Assembly (NCBI GenBank): GCA_010093605.1
Contig: MU004189.1
Coordinates: 15,673-79,672, forward strand
Direction: 5' to 3'
Length of the DNA stretch: 64,000 bases
DNA from: Lophium mytilinum
Lineage: Eukaryota > Ascomycota > Dothideomycetes > Mytilinidiales > Mytilinidiaceae
In this document: in pieces, positions 23,678 through 33,696 of the stretch
How the letters are laid out: every line of letters starts with the position of its first letter
How positions within the stretch are numbered: position 1 is the stretch's first letter
The notes under the pieces: generated by a model
What the model was told of the DNA's origin: nothing
The model's database searches: none
What the model saw: the letters and a program-made list of their open reading frames with translations, nothing else
Translations under genes and position numbers: made by a program

Positions 23678-25573
23678 ATGTAATGTACATACGAAGCGAC
23701 GCAGAAATGGAGTGCTCACTGAGACCCTAGAGCATATTGCTCTTCGCATATTCGAATGTGGTAAAGCCATGGTAAAACTCTAGAGTGCTGAATCCCTCCA
23801 GATCTAGACCGCAAATGAAACCCATCTGCTTGGAAGTACTTTACAAAGGTTACACGTTGTGGAATGGTACACAAAAAATACCTGGGCACTGGTACGGAAT
23901 GATGCAATCTGTGGAGGGTAGAAAACGCCCAGGTACCCTCTTGCGCCAGATCTCGTCGAGCTATCACTGCAGATTCAGGAAAGATGCTCGGTGCATGAAT
24001 GGGAGAAATGGAGGCCCTGAAGAGACGTCGATGTCTCGGAGCCCGCACCGATATGCGTGTGAGCTCTATTTCCCAATATGATCTCATCAACACCTATCTA
24101 TAAGTTCTATATTTAGCATACGAGTCTTCAAACTGAGCAATTAAGAAGCGACTCTGAAGTTGTGGCAATGCAGACTTGAGGAGGTGTTGGCAGCCTTGAG
24201 GAGCTGCCTCGAAACACACCGTCAACAATCTTCAACCTGGAACATGGAGCAAGACGCTCTCCGCGGGTGAAACAAGCCGCCGATATCCTATACCGAGCTA
24301 CTGCGCAAGATTGGTCGCTTCATTGTTCGCCGAAGAGAAGATGCCCACGAAAGAAACGCAGCCTTATCCGGCGAGCTTCCCGTCAGCTCCGCGGAAGCAC
24401 CTCGACAATCAACCATGGTCCTTAGTGGAAAGAGGCTCTTTCCAGTCAGACCATGCTCCCACTCCTGATAGGTTCTACACAGCCACTCTTGGGTACTTTA
24501 CCCCATACTGCACGCCTTGGAGGCTAGGTCCCCACTCTAATTAGCAGTACGGAAAGCCCACAAGCCAATCTTGAGGCTACGGCTCGAACATGGCGAAGTT
24601 AACACGAAAGATGGATTCTCTGGCATCTCCCTTGGCAATCGTGGCATTCCAGATGGCGCCAGCTAGAAGCCACAAAGGAGTCGTGACGAAGCTACGTTTG
24701 TATAGCATGTAGGCATACCCAGTAATTTAGCGCGAAGTTAAAGCCTCAGGCAAAACTGGTTGGATTAGAGCGAAGTGCCTCCTTTTCTAGGCTGAATTTA
24801 CGAAGGCTGAGCTCAGTAGTGTGCTAAGAGCACGGTACCGTGAGCTGTTACTTTCACGCATTGCCACTCATTTACGACTGACTGGGTGGCTTAATACTTG
24901 CGCTAGACTTCCGGATGCGACTACATGCAGTAGTCGAGAGGCGCTCACACTCACCGTTCACAAAAAGCGAGGCTCTGACTTCCTAGTGCAAGTAGGGAGG
25001 GCGGCCGACCGTTCTGGCCAAACACTTGCTAGGAAACCTTAAATCATACTTCCCAACATCTAACCGCTACCTCGAGTTCTCATCTTGCTTGCTCAAGGGG
25101 GTTTATTATATCCTCATATTGAAATTTTCTAATTCCTTGCTAATAGACTCGTCAGCATAATATGGTTCCTACCGTCTAGAATATATCGTGGCTGCTGAGA
25201 CTACTGGGGTACTAAGACGTGCAAATCGTGCTTAAAAGCAGGTGACAACCTGGGGGTTAGGCCACTAAACGAGTGCATGGCCTGTTGAAACTCCACCTGG
25301 TAAAGGCAACAATCTTGATCTGCAGCTCATGCGCGCTTTTTCTTTGATGCCTAGTCCGCGGCGCTAGAATCGCATAACCCTTCAGCCACCCAAACTAGCA
25401 AAGACATTATCTCTGGTTTCTACAGGGCTACATATGTGCGGCCTCATACTAAGAACATGTTCACTTATACCTTGCACTTTTCTGATTGCTAACTCTATCA
25501 GTCTACTTCCCAGATTTTATATCCAAACTAGTTCTAGAGAAAAACACGTACAAGCAAATTACTTCGGAGAATC
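23678..25573. other. 1.9-kb intergenic region with decayed coding fragments
   Basis: No intact gene. Several short open stretches (for example 24.3-24.5 and 24.8-25.0 kb) are not recognisable. One fragment at 24547-24705 resembles ankyrin repeats and is listed separately. The region looks like a graveyard of old coding sequence rather than a promoter. Confidence 0.45.
24547..24705 (+). pseudogene. possible ankyrin-repeat gene relic
   Basis: Plus-strand translation gives LRLRLEHGEVNTKDGF, close to the ankyrin consensus LLLEHGADVNAKD, then after a frame change SHKGVVTKLRL, close to GHxxVVxLLL. A TAG stop (24664-24666) and the frame shift break it. It is short and unsupported by neighbours, so the call is tentative. 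Confidence 0.3.
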
Positions 25574-26889
25574 ATGGTTCATCACGATGATTTTTTCCCG
25601 GATACTCCTACGATGGTTGTCTCGTTCGGGTGGCTGATGGTGCTCGTTGTTGCAATACCCGTGGGAATTATCTACTACGGGTTGCTCTCGTTATGGTTTC
25701 TAGAAGCGTTTCTCATTCTTGCCATGATTTCGATCGTTCTCGCGATAATATGGTGGTATTTTCGAGTGCGGGCGGCCCACCCAAGTAAGTGCTGAAACAT
25801 ATTTGAGATGTCTGCGTTTTCTCAACTAGAATTTAGCCTATTCAGCGAACCGGACGAATACATTAATATTCTCCGTAGTAATGGGAATCGTAGCGTGTTG
25901 GCGACTTCCTACGGTAATGCGTTCATTGGAGACAAAGGTTTGGCAGATTACGGCAGATGATGCTGTATGCACGCATATCACTTGAAATAGCCCAGGACTG
26001 ATGCTAACATCCAGCAGAGAATAATGGATGCTCCCTGTGTCGCATTTGTCCAAGATTTTAACTGGAACGCGCAGGCGCCTCTTAGTACAGCGAGGATGCC
26101 GCAGTGCTTTATTGGAAACGCACATCCAAATCTCCCTCTCTGCTCATCACTAGACCCCAATACTCTTAGGTCGCCTCAAGTGAATTGTGACTGTAGCGAC
26201 ATGTGGCCAGAAACAGTTGAAGAAAGTTTTATCTGGCATAACCAGCCTTATCGGGTTCTTAACTTTTGTCCCTCGATGGATTTGTTTCTCACTCGTCCTA
26301 TGGCTATCATGATATTACATGTTTTCTACGACTGTAAGCTGGAAATCACAAAGTCAGTTGGAGCTTCTACTTACTTTCGCCTAGTCAACGTGTCAAGGGC
26401 CGAGCTAGAGGAGGATTACTATACAAATCCATTGTCAAATGTTGCAATATATGATCCAAGCCTTACACTTCGAATTGCCGCGGACCAGAACTCTACGCGG
26501 CTTATTCCAATAAACGCGAATGGAATTACGTCAATTTCGCTCATTCCGAATCGCCGTCAATATCTCAATAAGAACCCAGTATACGACTACACGTCAACTC
26601 CGTCGTCCATAGGTGCTCAAGGCCTCGTGTGTGATGTTTCCAACACGACCGGGACGTATTGGAAGCCATGTACTGCAGCCGTACATGTGCAATTCTCAAC
26701 CTTTGCAGGAATGACTACATCTGAAGTCAAGCAGATGAGCCCTTCCGTTAGCCTCCCTTTCTTTTCATTCTAGCAATCAGACAACTTACTAGACGACAGG
26801 CTGCAATAGCCACCGTGGGTGGCTGGTTCACCTTCCCTCTACTATTCGCCGCCTGGCTTTCAGGACAAGCTATAAAGGCAAAGGGTTAG
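25574..26889 (+). CDS. uncharacterised multi-pass membrane protein, probably C-terminally truncated
   Basis: Four exons, 25574-25784, 25846-25964, 26015-26746 and 26800-26889, give 383 residues in frame. Introns are 61, 50 and 53 bp; the second has a clear GCTAAC branch site. The N-terminus has two hydrophobic segments (FGWLMVLVVAIPVGII and an adjoining FLILAMISIVLAIIWW), then a third (TLIFSVVMGIVACW). A Cys-rich, presumably lumenal or extracellular domain of about 240 residues follows, and a last segment (GGWFTFPLLFAAWLSG). I do not recognise the family. The frame ends at a TAG (26887-26889), but coding-like sequence continues in the same frame to 27123, so the stop may be a recent mutation. 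The last intron has donor GTTAGC and is the least certain. Confidence 0.6.
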
Positions 26890-27123
26890 AGTGCAACCGT
26901 CGACGTAAGTGCACTCGGAGCGCGGGCATATGAGTTACCGGCGCTTAGGCCTCGTGTTATCCTCTGGCGGATCTTGAGGCATAGTACCGAGTATCAGTTC
27001 ACATCGAATTTGTCAAGGCATGCGGTAATTTCTTTTTGTAACAAAACCGCGATGTACGAAAGTCAAGTCTATGTTGACAACACACTTATTTCAATACGAA
27101 CATTAAATCTGAACTTTGTTTAG
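26890..27123 (+). pseudogene. in-frame coding-like extension after a TAG
   Basis: Read in the same frame as the last exon of the membrane-protein gene, this stretch stays open for 77 codons. It begins ATVDVSALGARAYELP and goes on to RPRVILWRILRH, more protein-like in its first half than in its second. It could be the original C-terminus, cut off by a single C-to-T change (CAG to TAG), or be reached by an intron that I could not place. Confidence 0.4.
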
Positions 27124-27915
27124 CTTCTCTAGACTTGAAAGACTGGTTGCTACCGGTGATGCTTTTAGAAGCTGGCATCACATGGGACTAGAGATCTCTC
27201 GAAGACTGAGACGATCTACATTGTGAGGTATGTGAAAGATGTACGCTACTTTAGGCTCCGCCTTCGAAACTTCATCCCCGTCCTAGTTGATATTGTCTCT
27301 GCTTGCGAAGTGAGCTGCCCATATCTCCCCTCGGATCCTCTATAGCCACGCTTTCCCGCTTCTGAATATGGCTTGACTTGTATCAATCCTAATCATACAA
27401 ACAAATGCCAATTGCGTTGAACTCAACCCTGCAGCTCCCCCACTCTCCATGCCCCGCCGCACTCACAACCACAAGCAGTGACAGGAAACTGTTAGCAGCA
27501 CTATTCGCGGGTATATGATACTTGTACCAATAGTTGACAAGGTTCTTCCCACGCCTCTTCCGATGGCCCCAAAGTCTTGGCTAGAGACCAAATGAGGTAA
27601 TAATTCCGTCTCTTAACATTTCTTGGAGATGCTAAGAGATGGTTCAACAGGCCCAGAGACAGCTTCTCCGTTTCCACTCACTAGACAAAGTTGTATCTCC
27701 GAACTCTGTGGGCTTGCTAAAGACGTCATACGCAAATGGTGGTATTATGGAAGCACACGAACTACATTCAAGAGTCTACAAAACGCCTGGACCACAAAGG
27801 CACAAGAACAGCCACCTACACCATGCATGCATCCCCCATCCCACCCAATCCGAACCTAGCCCACAGCTCCCATGCCGGTGTCATCATCATATACAGTCAT
27901 GCATACATCAACTCC
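27124..27915. other. spacer between membrane-protein and MCM2 3' ends
   Basis: About 790 bp between convergent genes. Plus-strand frames at 27.6-28.2 kb overlap the MCM2 3' end and are shadows. No gene is seen. Confidence 0.5.
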
Positions 27916-30646
27916 TCAAGCGCCCACTCTGGTACCCTGAGGTCGTCCCCTACCCGCACCACCCCTACCGCCCGGATTCCGGACAGCGCCCGGTCTTGCA
28001 AGGGTATACTTCGCAAACGCCCTCGCAAGCGCCTTCTTACAGCTGTTCTTCTGCGATCCCACAAACGAATCAACCGCAACCGCGATAGCGCGGTCGATGT
28101 CAATCGACGAGCAGTATTCCGAAAGACGCATCTTGGAGAAAGATTCGCTGATACGCATGATGGCTTCGAGATGACGGACCTGAATAGCGAAGTTAGCAAC
28201 CACACTGAAACAGAAACTCAGCGGTAGTGTGACTTACGGTAATGGGATAAGCTCCTGTCGCCAAACTCTCCTTCCTCATATCCGCGAACAACTTCGCCAC
28301 CTTGTCCTGATCGATCTGATACAGCTTCGGCCGGCACTTCTCGCGTGCGTAAAGGATATACTTCCGCAGCAGCTCCTGCGGGATCTCGCCCTCTTGCTTC
28401 GGCATCAACTCGCTGTCGTCGCCTTCGTCGATGTCCATGGTTTCTCGCTCTGGAATTGTGGTAGGTGCCTCATTGCCGGCACCCGAGACGGGATGGGCCC
28501 GGCCGTGGGAGTTGACGACGAATTTGGCCAGGCGCTCATCCTCACGCGGATCTACGGTGTCGCGGACGACGACCAAGATGTCGAAACGAGACAGGATGGG
28601 CTCGGTGAGTTCCACGTTCTGGGAGAAGGGGATGGTGGAGTTGTAACGGCCGCCAATGGGATTCGCTGCAGCTACGATGGCGCAGCGGGCCTGGAGCGTG
28701 GTCACGATGCCTGCTTTCGAGATGGAAATGGTTTGCTGTTCCATAGCCTCGTGAATGGAAGTCCGATCTTGGTCGTTCATCTTGTCGAACTCGTCAATGA
28801 GACAGGTACCCTTGTCAGCTAGAACGAGTGCACCGCCTTCGAGCGTCCATTCGCTGGTCATTGGATCTCGACGGACGGATGCCGTAAGACCGACTGCTGA
28901 GGCGCCTTGACCAGTGGCGAAGACGGCGCGGTGAGCGGTCTTTTCCACGTACTTCAAGACTTGTGATTTGGCGGTCCCTGGGTCTCCGAGAAGCAGGACA
29001 TTGATATCACCACGGATGGCCATCCTTCCAGGTGCCTCTTTGCTGACGCCTCCGAAGAGTGAAAGTGCAATGGCAGTCTTGATATCGGTGTGGCCGTAAA
29101 TGCTAGGGGCAATGGAGTTGATAATCTTGTCGACGATTTTGGGGTCTTTGGAAAGTCGTCGGATCTCGCGCTCATCTTCTTCTGTGAGACGGAAGCCGGC
29201 GAGCTGATCGTGCGATTTAACAACGTAGTTTGCTTCAAGGATGGTCGCGAACACAGGAAAGCCATTCTTGTTGTTGAGTTGCGCATCGTAGTTATTGCGG
29301 TAGATGCCTGTTACTTCGATCTCCTCTCCTGGCTTGGCGGAGTCGATCAAATCCCAGAGCAGAATAACTTCACGGTGGCGCGGTAGACGACCGGCTGGGA
29401 CAGTACCAGGAGACTCTTGAAGAGTCAGCTTTTGGAAGTTGCGATAGAGGGTCTTCTCTGAGTTGAGCGTGAATGGCCCACGAGATTGGCAGTTCTGGCA
29501 GAAAGAAATCTTGACTTCCACGTTGGACTCCTGGTGGAAAGGACCCAGGGTGATACCACACTTCCCGCAATCAAATTTAATCTCTTTGAGCTGTGGGAAG
29601 ACGCCACTACGACGTGTGACAACTCCACTGACCCGCACCAGGCAGTTCAGATGTGTTTGACGGAGTTGGCGTAACGTGTATGGATAAGGGAGGTCGGTGA
29701 TTCGGACGTGAATTTCGGAATGAATGCGCTGGTAATCCGGATAATGGATCATCACAACGTCCATCGCTACCTGGTCGAAGATTTGTAGAATCTCAGAGGG
29801 AGAGTTGGCCAAGAAATACGCCAGCGCAGCCTTGGATGAAGCAAGATGATCGAATGAGACCTCCAGAGATTCCGCGTTGATCTCGCCGAGCGTCCGCACT
29901 CGTGTGCCGTAGACGGAGGTCATGTTTTCGTCGGTATATTCGGTCAGAAATGCTCTGAACTCTCTCGCAATAGTGCGGTGCACTGCTGGCTGAGCAACCC
30001 AGTCGGTCACACTCGAAGCCTTGACGTCTTGCAGTTGCTCCAGGCTTAGCTCCTCGTTCATGATATCCTGGTCCATGTCCATATCGTCTTGATCTTCGTC
30101 ATATCGGCGCCTGTGCCTGCGAGGCTGTTTGGCAAGTCCAGCAATGCCATCTTCATCTTCGTCAGGCATAAAAGCTGCGGGCATACCGCGCTGGCGCCGG
30201 AGCTCCCGATCACGACGATCAAGACGCCTCTCAAGCTCAGCACGCTGAGCGGCATCGAGACCCTCGTACTCTTCATCGTCAATTTCGATGTCTTCATAGT
30301 CGTCGGGCTCGCGTTCGCGCTCATCTCTGTCGAAGTTGTTGCCGAACAGATTAATACCCTCCTCTTCCTCAGCATTCTCGTCCATTTCGTCGAGAAAGTC
30401 CCCGATAAGGTCCTCATCGCCATCAATGCGATTATCTTCCTCAATATCGTCATCGTCCATCAAAGGCAGAGGTGGAGACGAGGCGATTGCTGGGGGAGAT
30501 TAGCAATGGGGACATGCTGTTCGTTCAGCTCTCGAATACTTACGACTGGAAGGCGGATGCGCGTTGGACGATGGGAGGTCGTCGGGTTCCCTGGATCGCT
30601 TCCGGCCACTGGCTCCGGCGCGAGCACCACGGTTTGCGGACGACAT
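27916..30646 (-). CDS. mcm2: DNA replication licensing factor MCM2
   Basis: Three exons, 30646-30544, 30489-28238 and 28179-27916, join to 872 residues. The Ser-rich basic N-terminus and acidic tract (MDDDDIEEDN) fit the MCM2-specific N-terminal extension that is phosphorylated by DDK. A zinc ribbon follows, CGKCG..CQNCQ. The AAA+ core has Walker A GDPGTAKSQ, Walker B LIDEFDKM and arginine finger SRFD. The C-terminal lid runs through RHLEAIMRISE. MCM2 is one of six subunits of the nuclear MCM2-7 replicative helicase. The first exon encodes only the extreme N-terminus; splicing joins SS|PIASSPPLPL. It is divergent from the UBR7 gene, with a cell-cycle-type motif in the shared promoter. Confidence 0.97.
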
Positions 30647-31183
30647 GCTCTGTCGAAGCGGAGAACTTGGGAGTGTCAGGAAAGGTTGAACGATCGCGAA
30701 AGGGTGGGCGCTTGTGGTGTAAAGGGTTTCTAGCGATGAAGGAGCACAAACCTCATCTGGCCTCAATGATAGACCTTGGGGCAAGTCGTCGTATTGTAGA
30801 CTCTGGTAAGCTTGGGCGAAGTATCTGGGGTCAATGCGAGCGAGGGTAAGTGGGAGGGTGGCAGGTGTGGAGAGGGGGGGGAATTGAAAGTAAGCTAGAG
30901 TCAGGAGCGCGTCGACGCGTTAAGGCACCTTTGTACGGCATACTACAGCTCTGAGGAACAGGACACCAAAGGTCTTGTGCTAGGAGAGTTGCAGTATTCC
31001 GCATTCACCCTGATCAGGCTAAGGGCCGTATTCACGGACTTTAGGAGGAGCAGGGCGACTTGAAAGCTTCAAAACAACAAGACCTTGGCCTCTAACTCAC
31101 CCATTCCTTGAAGTGTGCCACTTATTTCTTCTCCTCACCCTAAAACTTGGGCGCACACTCATTGACACTTCCACAACGCTGCC
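30647..31183. promoter_or_regulatory. bidirectional promoter of MCM2 and UBR7-like gene, with MCB box
   Basis: A 537-bp divergent spacer. It contains the perfect palindrome CGCGTCGACGCG at 30908-30919, overlapping an ACGCGT hexamer at 30915-30920. ACGCGT is the MluI cell-cycle box bound by the MBF (Swi6-Mbp1 type) complex that drives G1/S genes, including MCM genes, in yeasts. It lies about 270 bp upstream of the MCM2 start codon. Function here is inferred from the motif and the target gene. Confidence 0.6.
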
Positions 31184-33070
31184 ATGGCAGAAGTAACCAC
31201 CACCGACGGCAGTGGAGCAGCTCACCCGCCAGCGCCCGTCTCTCGTTCCAACAGCTTCTCGCAGAACTCGGAGAGCTCACAGACTGCGGCCGAGTGAGTA
31301 TAACTGTCTCACATAATCTTGAGCGCGTCTGACAGTAAATTCTAGGTTCATTAGCAGCCAACTCCAACTCGAAGCCGACGCGCGTGAGGCACTCCCATAT
31401 GTTTGTAAATCAGCCCCTCGAGTCGCGCATACATCTGACAACATCCAGCAATTCGACACATGCACAAAGCCACTGGGTGCCCTGCGACAAGCACTTTACG
31501 CCTGTCTCACATGTAATCCTCCGCCCGCCTCGCCCGCACAGCAGTACACTCCTGCCGGCGTCTGCTACTCGTGCTCCATATCATGTCACTGCGACCATAC
31601 CCTCGTTGAGCTTTTCGGAAAGCGCAACTTTGAATGCGATTGCGGCACGACGCGCATTCCGGACACGTCCCCATGCTCGCTCCGTCTGAACGAAGAGACT
31701 GGGACCAAGGGAGGAGTGCATTCCGAAAAGCCGGCGCAAGGCAACAAGTACAACCAGAACTTCAGGAATATGTTTTGCGGCTGCGAGCAGGACTATGACG
31801 CCCACCAGGAGAAAGGGACCATGTTTCAGTGCTTGGGGTTAGGGACAGTGGAAGAGGGAGGATGTGGCGAGGACTGGTGGCATCCAGAGTGCGTTGTTGG
31901 ACTCGACCGCGACGCATACCTGAAGAGCGTCGAGGATTCAAAGCCCGTGAAAGTAGACACTGCTGTACAAGCTCCCCAGAACGGCATTTCCGTGGCCATG
32001 GATGTCATCTTGGAAGAGGAGCCAGCCAACGGAACAACCGAAGCACCTGTACCTGTGGTCTATACTAGCGTCACTGGTGGCATAGATGGAAACGATCTTG
32101 CGGCAAATGGTGTAGATGACACCGTTGAAGACGACGACCCACCTCTACCACCCGGATTCCCTAAAGAGGACGACTTCGAGACCTTCATTTGCTACAAGTG
32201 TGTTGAAGCCTTCCCCTGGATCCGGAGATATGCAGGGAGTCCAGGCTTTCTTCCACCCGTCTACTTCAAACCAGAGAACAGCATCGACGCCGCCGCAGAG
32301 GATAGCACAGCCGTGGAAGCACCACCTACAATCTCAGAGCCCGCCTCTAAGAAGCGCAAAGCCTCCGATGAAGAATCCGAGCTGCCATCAGACCCATCCA
32401 TTGCCCCTCCCAAACGCCAAAAGAGCGAAGCCCCCCTCACAGAATCCGCCCCTATAACGACCACCCTCCTACTCACTCCAAAGAAACCCACCGCGACATC
32501 GTCATGCCACTTCGAAACACTCCCACCTGCCCCAGAAGCCCGTTTCTCTCTCTTCATGCTCCCCGACTTCCGCGACCATCTCTGCCGTTCCCCCTCCTGC
32601 TTCCCTCTCCTAAAGCCACACCCCCAGCTCCTTGAAGAAGAGGAAACGTACGAGCCGCCCATCTCCGAAGACGGAGACAACGAAGGCGCCGCAAGTGTAG
32701 GCACGGGGAGCATACTGGATAGGGGCGAGGCCGTGTTCAATAACATGGACCGTGTGAAGGCTATTGGTAAGTCTATTCCCCCTCGCTCGTGTACTCTTGT
32801 TCCAAACCAGTCGCTGATTTATTCGCAGAGGGCGCAATGGTCTACGCCCATCTCAAAGACAAAGTCAGAGCCTTCCTCCAGCCCTTCGCGGAGAGCGGCC
32901 AGGCGGTCGGAGCTGAGGATATCAAGGCGTACTTTGAGAAGCTACGCGGTGATGCGGATGGGATTAAGGATGCCGCAGGCGGCGCGTCGGGGTCTAGTAA
33001 GAAGCGGGATGGAGGAGATGGGGGCGGGGAGGGCGAGGGGAGCGGGAGAAAGGAGCAGAGTGGTTACTAA
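31184..33070 (+). CDS. UBR7-like E3 ubiquitin ligase (UBR box plus PHD finger)
   Basis: Four exons, 31184-31293, 31346-31400, 31449-32766 and 32829-33070, give 574 residues. After the LEADAREALPYQFDTCT motif, the UBR-type zinc finger runs from CLTCNPP through CYSCSISCHCDH to FECDCGT. A PHD-type finger follows (NMFCGCEQ..C..WWHPEC..FICYKC). The C-terminal half is disordered, with a basic SKKRKAS stretch that may be a nuclear signal. This is the architecture of human UBR7 and fission yeast Mlo2; human UBR7 has been reported to modify histone H2B. The second intron (31401-31448) is 48 bp, lacks in-frame stops and is a multiple of three, so retention would merely insert 16 residues. It is divergent from MCM2. 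Confidence 0.92.
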
Positions 33071-33696
33071 GACGAGATGGTAGTGGAAGCTTTGGAGAGC
33101 TGTAAATGTAGGTTAGGCAGCCTGAAGTGTAGGTTTAATACAATCTGTGCGAGTACATTCCTTCGCGGTCTCTCGAAAGTCATCAGACACGTTGTTTCTG
33201 CTGAGCCTCCTGTATGGATTTACCATATCCTTCTTAAGAGGATGTTTGCTACGTAGCCCAGGCCTATATGTTGCTCCAACTCCTAACAAAAGAACGAGTC
33301 ACACGGTTAGTTATGTGCATACTTCCAACAAAACTACTCGATTTGCTATGAGCGATACTGTGCTACACCGTCTCAAAAGTGTCTAAGAAAATACAGTTTA
33401 CACGGTTCATTCTGTAAATACTTGTTAGAAGATTAGCAAGATTAGCCAATGGGTGCCCGTATGTAGGCAACTCATAGATCCCTTTCGAAACCGGGAAATG
33501 AGGCATGAAAGGCATAGGTCACGCCAGCATCATCAACAAGGGCACAAAATCTAAGAGCAGATGTGAAACAAATCAGAATTCGCTACAACTCCATCGCGCT
33601 TTCGCGCCCCAGGCCCAGTTTGCGCCCAAGTTCTCCCATACTATACAGTACAATCACGTCACCCCTAACTCCACCCCTATAGACCCCCAAGCCCCC
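33071..33696. other. convergent 3' spacer, UBR7-like and MAD1
   Basis: No gene is seen. The stretch at 33.6-33.7 kb is C-rich and precedes the MAD1 stop codon. Confidence 0.5.

Noticed and set aside
27639-28227. plus-strand frames of about 150 codons
   Set aside because: They overlap the last exon of MCM2 on the other strand and show no domain.
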